Assembly (NCBI GenBank): GCA_005877655.1
Contig: VBOC01000084.1
Coordinates: forward strand, 10,743 to 17,789
Direction of reading: 5' to 3'
Origin: Ignavibacteria bacterium
Lineage (GTDB): Bacteria; Bacteroidota; Ignavibacteria; UBA10030; SZUA-254
Length of the DNA stretch: 7,047 nucleotides
This document shows positions 1 through 5,332 of the stretch, piece by piece. Numbering within the stretch: the stretch's first letter is position 1; the number at the start of each line of letters is the position of its first letter. A model generated the notes under the pieces. It saw nothing but the letters and a program-made list of their open reading frames with translations. It was not told the origin of the DNA and did not search any database. The position numbers and the translations under genes are program-made.

Positions 1-81
1 AGCATTTCAATCAGTTAAAACCCTTTTCAGCGAGATCCTCCGGCACCGGTCCGAAGCGGCTAACGGTTGCTGTTTTGCCGC

Positions 82-963
82 ATGGAAGAGGCGTTCAATT
101 TTCTTCTGGGAAAAGGCATGGCTGGACAGGACGAAACGGAAGTTCAGCGGGATCTGCAGAAAGGCGGCCGGGCGAAGATCTTCGTCATGGCTCTCGACGT
201 AGCGTCTGCTTACGATCTGCATGCTGCCCGCAAGGTCTTCGAGGAGGAGCTGAAAGGAAGGGTGTTGGAGAACACCCCCCTGCTTGTCCAGATCGATCCC
301 CTGAAGATGGTTGCCGTCTTTGACTACGGCTCGATCGTTTTCTTCGATATCGACCGCGAGGAGAGCGCCAGGCTCGTTGACAAACTGATGCCCTTCGCAC
401 AGCGCCCGAACAAGACGGTCAGCGAGGATTATTTCTCCCTCTACCTCGGCGTGCAACCGAGAGAGCCGGAGGGAACGGACGAACTGTTCGTAAAGGAATT
501 GAACAGGGATATCGCCCTTCTCGTCGGCACGGTTTTAAGCCGCTCCGTCTCGGTCGAGTATTACGAGAAACTGGTGGGCGATGCGCTCGCTCAACTTGAG
601 CACCTCATCAGCTTGCTTCAGACGAAGGGCAAGATTCCCGCGAGCCAGCGCGAGCTGACCAAGAGGGTGGGATTTGCCCTGGCCGTCGAGCACGAACTCG
701 CCTACACGCTCTCCGCGTTCGATGTCCCCGACATCGTCTGGGAGGGGGGAAAACGCATCGAAGAATTATACCGACTGCTCAAACGCGAGTTTGACCTAGA
801 AGATCGTATCAGAATCATCCAGCAGAAAGTCTCGCTCATCTCCCGCTCGAGCATGTTCGTCATCGGACGGCTCGAGGGCCAGCGGTCCCTCATTCTCGAG
901 TGGGTGATTATCCTGCTCATCCTGCTGGAGGTCTTGCTGGTAGTGTTTGGCAAGATGTCCTGA
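82..963 (+). CDS. RMD1/YagE family (DUF155) protein with C-terminal membrane anchor
   Basis: This reads as a bacterial member of the RMD1/Sif2/YagE family (DUF155), whose yeast members are mitochondrial or meiosis-related; the molecular role of bacterial members is not established. An N-terminal alpha/beta part (KIFVMALDVASAYDLHAARK, about residues 31-50 from the ATG at 82) is followed by the family's VFDYGSIVFFDID stretch. A long charged helical region comes next (about 135-265, with ELNRDIALLVGTVLSRS), and then one hydrophobic helix at the very C-terminus (about 272-290, EWVIILLILLEVLLVVF) with only a few residues after it. There is no signal peptide, so it is probably a tail-anchored cytoplasmic protein. 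The start is uncertain: TTG at 67, ATG at 82 and ATG at 118 share the frame after a stop at 61-63, and none has a well-spaced ribosome site. ATG 118 would still keep the whole domain. The gene converges on the DUF72 gene, 83 bases away. Family call firm, function unknown. Confidence 0.85.
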   Translation: MEEAFNFLLGKGMAGQDETEVQRDLQKGGRAKIFVMALDVASAYDLHAARKVFEEELKGRVLENTPLLVQIDPLKMVAVFDYGSIVFFDIDREESARLVDKLMPFAQRPNKTVSEDYFSLYLGVQPREPEGTDELFVKELNRDIALLVGTVLSRSVSVEYYEKLVGDALAQLEHLISLLQTKGKIPASQRELTKRVGFALAVEHELAYTLSAFDVPDIVWEGGKRIEELYRLLKREFDLEDRIRIIQQKVSLISRSSMFVIGRLEGQRSLILEWVIILLILLEVLLVVFGKMS

Positions 964-967
964 ATTT

Positions 968-982
968 CCGGGAGCTGCCCGG
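968..982 (+). terminator. Weak hairpin just after the RMD1-family stop codon
   Basis: Five bases after the stop there is a perfect GC-only inverted repeat, CCGGG (968-972) and CCCGG (978-982), with a 5-base loop. The following bases (TACTCTCTCCTC) are pyrimidine-rich but have no real T-run, so this is at best a weak intrinsic terminator. The remaining spacer up to 1046 shows nothing else I can name, and I see no clear terminator for the convergent DUF72 gene. Confidence 0.25.
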
Positions 983-1046
983 TACTCTCTCCTCGCAGGA
1001 CTCCCTACTACTTCAGGCCGAGCGGTGCCAGCTAACGGTGGAGATC

Positions 1047-1979
1047 TTATCCTTGAGAGAAAAGGGGATGAAAGACATTAACCGCAGAGCTGATCGGTTT
1101 CAAGACTGGAAATGACCTGAGAAAATTCTGAGGGACAAGAACCCGCTGTTTGTGCTTGAGCAGATGCCTCAATTGAAAGCCGTTGATGAGTGAATTTGCC
1201 TCGGGATCATTGTGGAATATGACGAACGTCGTATCTGCAATAGATTTCACCTGTTCGATCAGAGCCTGGAAATGTTCGAGTTCCTGCCGGTTGTAATAAT
1301 AGTGATAACGATCGCTGACGACATGGCGACCGTCATCTTCAAGACGCCAGGGGTTCTTCCAGCTGGAACAATTCCGTCCCATCATTCTGAAAAACGCCGC
1401 TCCGCACCAGGAAAGTGAGGAGAGAGGGGGGTGCTGCTTTATCTGCGGGAGGTCGACATTGATCAGATGGAGTCTGTTTTCCTGGAAGAAATTATTCATG
1501 AACGGACTATACCATGATCGATGGCGGACTTCCACGAACAGCCGATACGGCGAGAATATCTTACTGAGCTGAAGAAGATAGAGCCGGTTCTCATGCCGGT
1601 TGGTAAAGAGATATGGGAACTGGATCACGAGCCCCCCAAATCTTCCGTGGTCCACCAGCGGCCTGAGCATCCTGTGAATCGAGTCGACATCGCCCGGCGT
1701 TGCTTCGAAGGTGTGCGTAAATCCGCGGAAGAGTTTGACGGTAAACAGAAAGTTTTTATTCTGGGCGACGTCATCCACCCATCGGTTCGTATGCACAGAG
1801 CTAAGCGAAGTGTTATAAAACGTTGAATTCACCTCGACGCAATCGAAGAATTGGCTGTAGAATTCCAGCTTCCGAAATCCTTTCCTGGGCCGCGGTGGAT
1901 AGAAAAATTGATTGAAGGCAGGCAATTCCCACCCTCCCATGCCGATGATGATTTTGTTCTCGCGTTCGGGTGATTCCAT
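1047..1979 (-). CDS. DUF72 (YecE-like) family protein
   Basis: This is a DUF72 protein, a TIM-barrel family widespread in bacteria and archaea without an agreed biochemical function. Numbered from the ATG at 1979 (310 residues), visible family signatures are IIIGMGGW at 10-17, VEVNSTFY at 48-55, FVEVRHRSW at 148-156, FFRMMGRN at 196-203 followed by W207, the tyrosine-rich YHYYY at 225-229, and FVIFHNDPEA at 252-261. These are the barrel-strand ends that form the putative active site. A GTG at 1994 is also in frame, but GGAGAG at 1987-1992 lies 7 bases before the ATG at 1979 and would lie inside the longer version, so the ATG is preferred. There is no signal peptide or membrane helix, so it should be cytoplasmic. 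It is transcribed away from the methyltransferase operon from its own promoter and looks monocistronic. Length is slightly above the common 240-300 residues. Family call firm, function unknown. Confidence 0.9.
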   Translation of the reverse strand: MESPERENKIIIGMGGWELPAFNQFFYPPRPRKGFRKLEFYSQFFDCVEVNSTFYNTSLSSVHTNRWVDDVAQNKNFLFTVKLFRGFTHTFEATPGDVDSIHRMLRPLVDHGRFGGLVIQFPYLFTNRHENRLYLLQLSKIFSPYRLFVEVRHRSWYSPFMNNFFQENRLHLINVDLPQIKQHPPLSSLSWCGAAFFRMMGRNCSSWKNPWRLEDDGRHVVSDRYHYYYNRQELEHFQALIEQVKSIADTTFVIFHNDPEANSLINGFQLRHLLKHKQRVLVPQNFLRSFPVLKPISSAVNVFHPLFSQG

Positions 1980-1986
1980 GTGAATG

Positions 1987-1992
1987 CTCTCC
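1987..1992 (-). promoter_or_regulatory. Ribosome binding site deciding the DUF72 start
   Basis: On the minus strand GGAGAG stands 7 bases upstream of the ATG at 1979. It lies just inside the alternative GTG start at 1994, so it favours the shorter protein. It also shows that this organism uses Shine-Dalgarno sites, at least here. Confidence 0.7.
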
Positions 1993-2040
1993 ACGAAATG
2001 TCTTGTCTAGACGCTCAGGGGCAAATAATTCCGTTTCGGG

Positions 2041-2069
2041 AAGATACGACATATTTGTAGTATTGTCAA
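2041..2069 (-). promoter_or_regulatory. Sigma70-type promoter of the DUF72 gene
   Basis: Reading the minus strand there is a perfect -35 box TTGACA (2069-2064), a 17-base spacer and a -10 box TATCTT (2046-2041; four of six matches to TATAAT). The spacing is ideal, and the start would lie about 50-55 bases upstream of the ribosome site at 1987-1992. The -35 box falls within one arm of the inverted repeat at 2063-2084, which suggests repression by a bound protein. This rests on pattern matching only. Confidence 0.5.
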
Positions 2070-2091
2070 GTTAAAAATTGACAAAATTGTC
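2063..2091. promoter_or_regulatory. Cluster of three TTGTC/GACAA half-sites, possible operator
   Basis: TTGTCAA (2063-2069) and TTGACAA (2078-2084) form a perfect 7-base inverted repeat around an AT-rich 8-base centre (GTTAAAAA). A third half-site, TTGTC at 2087-2091, pairs with GACAA at 2080-2084 to make a second, tighter palindrome with a 2-base centre. The cluster sits between divergent genes and covers the -35 box of the DUF72 promoter, the usual position for a repressor operator. The AT-rich tract contrasts with the surrounding DNA. I cannot name the regulator; no regulator gene is in the window. Part of the repeat could simply reflect -35-like TTGACA motifs on both strands. Confidence 0.35.
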
Positions 2092-2218
2092 GTTTACACT
2101 CCGACCCGTATGTGAGTCGAAAACAGGTCTCTCCGGTCGATGAATCTATGGAGGGTTGTCTGAGAGCAAAAACTTTCATACGTTATGGTGGATGCGCCAT
2201 TCATCCTGAACTTCAATC
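2092..2218 (+). other. Leader region before the methyltransferase operon
   Basis: These 127 bases hold no convincing gene. TTGACA at 2078-2083 could be a -35 for the operon, but no -10 box lies 16-18 bases downstream; TTGTCG (2087-2092) with TATGTG (2109-2114) is the only spaced pair and is weak. A 7-codon frame (2140-2163, MNLWRVV) follows no ribosome site. A 5-base inverted repeat GGATG/CATCC (2190-2194 and 2202-2206) ends 12 bases before the ATG at 2219 and is short enough to be chance. Confidence 0.3.
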
Positions 2219-3070
2219 ATGCCGACGAAAACATACGGTCAGCGGGAGCCGATGGAAAACGAGGCCATGGAGCACACCCTGGAGACCCAGGCGCGTGCCA
2301 TCTGGCCTCAGGAAAAACCGTACCTGCGCAAAATCTTCAACCGGACCGGACTCCGGGTTCTGGACGTTGGCTGCGGGACGGGTGAGATCTCATCAAGAAT
2401 AGTGAAGGAATTTTCTCCCCGGGAGGTCGTCGGACTCGACCTCGCGGAGGTGAATCTTCTCAGGGCGCGGGAACGCTTCGACCCTGCCCGATACCCGGGA
2501 CTCTCGTTCCTGCAGGGAGATGCGACGGAAATTCAGTTTGAGGACAATCGGTTTGATGTCGCGCTTTGCAGGCATATGCTCCAGGCGGTTTCCGAACCCC
2601 AAAAAGTCATTCGGGAAATGGTCCGCGTGGTAAGGCCCGGAGGGTGGCTCTATTTTCTTGCCGAAGATTATGGCATGCTCTTCTTCCACCCGACCATGTA
2701 CGACGCGGACGAATTTTTCCGTGAATTCGGCGGCAAGGCTGCTCAACGATCCGGTTCAAATCTGCGGCACGGCAGGACGATGCCCTCGAAGCTGATGGAG
2801 CTGCGGTGTTCCGAGATTGAAGTGAACTACCTCTGTATCGACACGCTGCGAGTCGATCGCAAGCTTCTGGCACAAATCTTCATTCACTGGAGGGAAGGAT
2901 TCGAGCGATGGATCAGCGAATATTCCGGCCAGCCGCTTGATGACGTGCGAAACCGGTTCAACGACATCATCGAGTGTACCCTGCGGCCGGACGGGTATGC
3001 GGTGTGGCTTATTCCTTCAATCAGCGCCCGAATCACAGAAGAGTCAAAGCAGATTGCTGCGAACGACTAG
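2219..3070 (+). CDS. Class I SAM-dependent methyltransferase
   Basis: This is a Rossmann-fold methyltransferase of the UbiE/SmtA-like type, which transfers a methyl group from S-adenosylmethionine to an unknown acceptor. The 283-residue protein shows motif I VLDVGCGTG at 47-55, motif II ending in D74 (VVGLDLAE) that would hold the ribose hydroxyls, a GDATEIQFEDNRFDVALCRH segment (about 97-116), and motif III-like VRPGGWLYFLAED. The C-terminal third (about 165-283) is a family-specific cap rich in charged residues with no motif I recognise, so the substrate cannot be named. It has no membrane segment. ATG 2219 is the first start after an in-frame TGA at 2207. ATG 2252, with GGGAG just before it, and ATG 2267 are possible shorter starts; neither 2219 nor 2267 has a clear ribosome site. 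It is the first gene of the operon, ending 9 bases before hisH. That tight linkage suggests it modifies a product or partner of the HisH/HisF-like pair, which is inference. Confidence 0.88.
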   Translation: MPTKTYGQREPMENEAMEHTLETQARAIWPQEKPYLRKIFNRTGLRVLDVGCGTGEISSRIVKEFSPREVVGLDLAEVNLLRARERFDPARYPGLSFLQGDATEIQFEDNRFDVALCRHMLQAVSEPQKVIREMVRVVRPGGWLYFLAEDYGMLFFHPTMYDADEFFREFGGKAAQRSGSNLRHGRTMPSKLMELRCSEIEVNYLCIDTLRVDRKLLAQIFIHWREGFERWISEYSGQPLDDVRNRFNDIIECTLRPDGYAVWLIPSISARITEESKQIAAND

Positions 3071-3075
3071 AGGTG
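3069..3075 (+). promoter_or_regulatory. Ribosome binding site for the hisH GTG start
   Basis: AGAGGTG overlaps the last two bases of the methyltransferase stop codon and lies 4-6 bases before the GTG at 3080. It supports the GTG as the true start and implies translational coupling to the upstream gene. Confidence 0.6.
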
Positions 3076-3079
3076 CCCG

Positions 3080-3682
3080 GTGATCGGCATCGTCGATTAT
3101 GAATTGGGGAGTGTCACATCTGTTTCCAACGCGCTCTCGCAGATTGGAGCGTATTTTACCGTCGGCCGAACACGCACCGAGCTGGCGAAATGCGACGGCA
3201 TCATCCTGACGGGAATTGGCCCCGCTCCCGCAGCCATGACGTCGCTTCACGATCAGGGCCTGACAGCATTTCTATCCTCGCTGAAAACTCCTTTCCTCGG
3301 AGTCTGTCTTGGGATGCAGCTTTTGTATTCATACTCGGAGGAAGGAGAAACAACCTGCCTGAAGGTTCTCCCCGGTACGGTGAAGAGAATGAACCACGCT
3401 GTCTGCAAAGTGCCGCACATCGGATGGAATCAGGTGCAGCTGCTCGCCAACCATCCCCTCTTCGAGGGATTGAAAAATCCCGCATATTTTTATTTTGCCC
3501 ACTCGTACGCCGTGCCCGTCGGCCCGTCGACCACGGCGGTCTCGGATTGCGGGGTTCGCTTTGCCGCGGCGGTTTCCAAGGACCGATATTTCGGGGTCCA
3601 GTTTAATCCCGAGAAATCGGGCGATACCGGGCTTCAATTTCTCAAGAATTTTGCCAAACTATGCAAATCATTACCTCGATAG
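3080..3682 (+). CDS. hisH: HisH-like class I glutamine amidotransferase with catalytic His replaced by Asn
   Basis: This 200-residue protein has the full length and motif order of HisH, the glutaminase subunit of imidazole glycerol phosphate synthase, which passes ammonia to HisF. Visible are the N-terminal IVDYELGSVTSV, the oxyanion strand LTGIGPAPAAM (43-53; the usual Pro is Thr44), the nucleophile elbow GVCLGMQLL with C76, VPHIGWN (111-117), and YFYFAHSY (136-143). The GVQFNPEKSG stretch (172-181) keeps triad Glu178, but the triad His is N176 (codon AAT at 3605-3607); the family has QFHPEKSG. The frame is intact, so this is not a decayed gene. Without the His, ordinary glutamine hydrolysis should be severely impaired. 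Start is GTG 3080 with a good ribosome site. It follows the methyltransferase by 9 bases and precedes the HisF-like gene by 88. Homology is certain; a role in histidine synthesis is doubtful, and the symbol is given for homology only. Confidence 0.9.
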   Translation: MIGIVDYELGSVTSVSNALSQIGAYFTVGRTRTELAKCDGIILTGIGPAPAAMTSLHDQGLTAFLSSLKTPFLGVCLGMQLLYSYSEEGETTCLKVLPGTVKRMNHAVCKVPHIGWNQVQLLANHPLFEGLKNPAYFYFAHSYAVPVGPSTTAVSDCGVRFAAAVSKDRYFGVQFNPEKSGDTGLQFLKNFAKLCKSLPR

Positions 3683-3708
3683 GCCCTCATCGGAGAGGGA
3701 GCGGGCCT
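3681..3708 (+). repeat. Inverted repeat at the hisH stop codon
   Basis: AGGCCC (3681-3686, including the last two bases of the hisH stop) pairs perfectly with GGGCCT (3703-3708). Nested in it, CCCTC (3684-3688) can instead pair with GAGGG (3695-3699), giving a mutually exclusive smaller hairpin. No T-run follows, so it is not a standard intrinsic terminator. In the transcript it would form a GC-rich structure directly behind the terminating ribosome. Confidence 0.4.
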
Positions 3709-3720
3709 CCGGCATCGTTA

Positions 3721-3739
3721 TCAGGAACGCGCTTCCTGA
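3721..3739 (+). repeat. Perfect hairpin in the hisH-hisF spacer
   Basis: TCAGGAA (3721-3727) and TTCCTGA (3733-3739) form a perfect 7-base stem with a CGCGC loop. It stands 31 bases before the HisF-like start codon and 16 bases before GGGGA at 3756-3760. There is no following T-run. It may stabilise or punctuate the transcript, or tune translation of the downstream gene. Confidence 0.4.
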
Positions 3740-3770
3740 AGGCGCCGTGTTCATCGGGGACGGAATGTTC

Positions 3771-4526
3771 ATGCTGACCCGCAGCATTATCGCTGGTCTC
3801 GAGGTTCTGGATGGCAGGGTTGTGAATAAGACAAAATTCGACAAGGTTGCCGACGTTGGCGATCCCGCCGAGCTTTCGGCGATTTACTCGGGCGAGGGTG
3901 CGGATGAATTGGTGCTTCTGGATGTCTCCGCCTCGAAAGAAAAGCTGCCGCCGTTCTTCGGGATGATCGAGCGGGTGGCGAAGCGAGTAGCCATTCCACT
4001 CAGCGTCGGCGGGGGAATCCTGACCATTGACGATATCATTCGCCTTGTAAGCTCGGGAGCGGACAAGGTTTTTCTCAATTCCATGTTCGTCGAGGATCCG
4101 CTTCTCTTCGCTCGCGCGGCTCCATGGGTCGGACCCCAGGCCCTGGTTGCAGCGGTCAGGGCCCGGCGGCAGGGGGAGGGTTGGGTCGTGGATGTGAAAA
4201 GCGGAACGGAGCAGACGGAAGTCGATGCGATCGAGTGGGCGAAGACTGTGACCGATTGCGGCGCCGGGGAATTGCTCGTTACATCTTTAGACCGGGAGGG
4301 AACGAAAAACGGTTTCGATCTTGACTTTCTCCGCGAACTCACCTGGAGGGTCAACGTGCCGGTTATCGCCTCCGGGGGGACGGGGACTAAAGAGGAGATG
4401 GCAGACGCGCTGAAAATCGGAGAAGCCGATGCCGTGCTGGCGGCGAGCGCGTCTCATCCGAGCGAATTATCGATTCGCGAACTCAAACAGTTTGTGGCCT
4501 CGAAGGGGCTTCCGGTTCGCCTGTGA
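3771..4526 (+). CDS. hisF: HisF-like TIM-barrel protein lacking the canonical catalytic aspartates
   Basis: The 251-residue protein matches HisF, the cyclase subunit of imidazole glycerol phosphate synthase, so closely that its numbering coincides with Thermotoga maritima HisF through residue 183. The opening MLTRSIIAGLEVLDGRVV corresponds to the family's MLAKRIIACLDVKDGRVV. Phosphate and barrel motifs are retained: D51 (LLDVSAS), VGGGI (79-83), GADKV with K99, TSLDREGTKNGFD (171-183), and VIASGGTG. However, catalytic Asp11 is E11 (GAG at 3801), Asp130 is R130 (AGG at 4158), Lys19 is N19 and Asp176 is E176. Canonical cyclase chemistry is therefore unlikely, although the bis-phosphate pocket appears preserved. 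The ATG at 3771 is chosen by homology, with GGGGA 10 bases upstream. ATG 3765 and GTG 3747 are in-frame alternatives, and the frame stays open further back only because it overlaps hisH. The stop overlaps the uppP start by four bases. The symbol denotes homology, not proven function. Confidence 0.9.
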   Translation: MLTRSIIAGLEVLDGRVVNKTKFDKVADVGDPAELSAIYSGEGADELVLLDVSASKEKLPPFFGMIERVAKRVAIPLSVGGGILTIDDIIRLVSSGADKVFLNSMFVEDPLLFARAAPWVGPQALVAAVRARRQGEGWVVDVKSGTEQTEVDAIEWAKTVTDCGAGELLVTSLDREGTKNGFDLDFLRELTWRVNVPVIASGGTGTKEEMADALKIGEADAVLAASASHPSELSIRELKQFVASKGLPVRL

Positions 4527-5329
4527 GCGACCTTATAAAAGCAGTCTTATTGGGCATCGTCGAAGGGATCACTGAATTCCTGCCCATCTCCTCGACGGGG
4601 CATTTGATTCTTTTCAATCAGTTCATCGCCTTCGATGAGGCGTTCACAAAGATGTTTGACGTCGTCATACAGCTTGGGGCAATTCTGTCTGTGGTCGTGC
4701 TGTTCAGAAAAAGATTGTTTCCCTCGGGGACCGGAATTTCAGGGTTCACGAAGGGCGAAGCCTTCGATCTCTGGAAAAAAACGATCGTAGGAGTACTTCC
4801 CGCTCTGATCGTCGGCGCATTGCTCCATCGGAAAATCGAGGCGGCCCTTTTCAATCCCATAGGGGTTTCAGTCGCCCTGGCGGTCGGCGGCGTCGCGCTC
4901 ATCGTACTGGAGGGGATCAGGATACCGGAGAGGGTCCATTCGGTATCGTCGTTGTCTTATAAGACCGCGCTTTTCATCGGTCTCGTTCAGTGCCTGGCAA
5001 TGATTCCCGGAACGTCAAGGTCCGCCGCCACAATTGTCGGGGCGCGGTTGCTCGGATGCACCAGAGTGGTTGCCGTCGAGTTTTCATTTTTTCTCGCCGT
5101 TCCGACGATGATAGCCGCATCGGCATTTTCCCTGTACAAGGGCGGGCTCGCATTGACGGGGGCTCAACTCGCTGTTCTCTCCGTCGGCTTTCTGGTATCG
5201 TTTGTCGTCGCCTGGATCGTCGTTGCCGCGTTCATCAAATATGTAAGCAAGAAGGATTTCAAGCCCTTTGGCTATTACAGAATAGTTCTCGCCGCCGTCG
5301 TTTTGATTTATTTTTATTTCATACGGTAG
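4523..5329 (+). CDS. uppP: Undecaprenyl-diphosphatase (UppP/BacA family)
   Basis: UppP removes a phosphate from undecaprenyl diphosphate in the cytoplasmic membrane, regenerating the lipid carrier for peptidoglycan and other surface glycans; overexpression classically gives bacitracin resistance. The 268-residue protein has the usual length and many hydrophobic helices. The first catalytic motif, EGITEFLPISSTGHL, spans residues 14-28, with E14, E18, S24 and H27 matching E. coli Glu17, Glu21, Ser27 and His30. The second motif, PGTSRSAATI, starts at P162 and carries R166, equivalent to Arg174. All expected catalytic residues are present. The start is GTG 4523, inside a GTGA overlap with the HisF-like stop, a sign of translational coupling; no independent strong ribosome site is seen. 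Placement behind the HisH/HisF-like genes ties the operon to lipid-linked glycan metabolism, though uppP can be found in many contexts. I regard the function as well supported. Confidence 0.96.
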   Translation: MSDLIKAVLLGIVEGITEFLPISSTGHLILFNQFIAFDEAFTKMFDVVIQLGAILSVVVLFRKRLFPSGTGISGFTKGEAFDLWKKTIVGVLPALIVGALLHRKIEAALFNPIGVSVALAVGGVALIVLEGIRIPERVHSVSSLSYKTALFIGLVQCLAMIPGTSRSAATIVGARLLGCTRVVAVEFSFFLAVPTMIAASAFSLYKGGLALTGAQLAVLSVGFLVSFVVAWIVVAAFIKYVSKKDFKPFGYYRIVLAAVVLIYFYFIR

Positions 5330-5332
5330 ACC

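Noticed and set aside
1..81. Tail of an upstream gene at the left edge
   Set aside because: Frames in the first 80 bases give no recognisable protein end, and the stretch is too short to judge.
7..456. 149-codon minus-strand open frame opposite the RMD1-family gene
   Set aside because: It is antisense to a recognised family, has no domain and no ribosome site.
1521..1826. 101-codon plus-strand frame inside the DUF72 gene
   Set aside because: It is antisense to conserved DUF72 motifs and has no support of its own.
2078..2114. Rightward sigma70 promoter for the methyltransferase operon
   Set aside because: TTGACA at 2078 has no -10 at 16-18 bases, and TTGTCG/TATGTG is too weak to call.
2112..2402. 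Overlapping plus-strand frames (2112-2402 and 2185-2385) at the start of the methyltransferase
   Set aside because: They overlap the SAM-binding motif I region in another phase, and their translations have no domain and look like out-of-frame sequence.
3495..3770. N-terminal extension of the HisF-like protein
   Set aside because: The frame is open only because it overlaps hisH out of phase. Homology to HisF begins exactly at MLTRSII (3771), and the extension is low-complexity Arg/Pro/Ser.
3884..4354. 156-codon minus-strand frame opposite the HisF-like gene
   Set aside because: Ser/Arg/Thr-rich reverse-complement shadow of a conserved barrel protein.
3080..4526. HisH/HisF as decaying pseudogenes
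   Set aside because: Both frames are intact and full length with preserved binding loops; the changes are restricted substitutions at active-site positions, which fits altered function better than decay.
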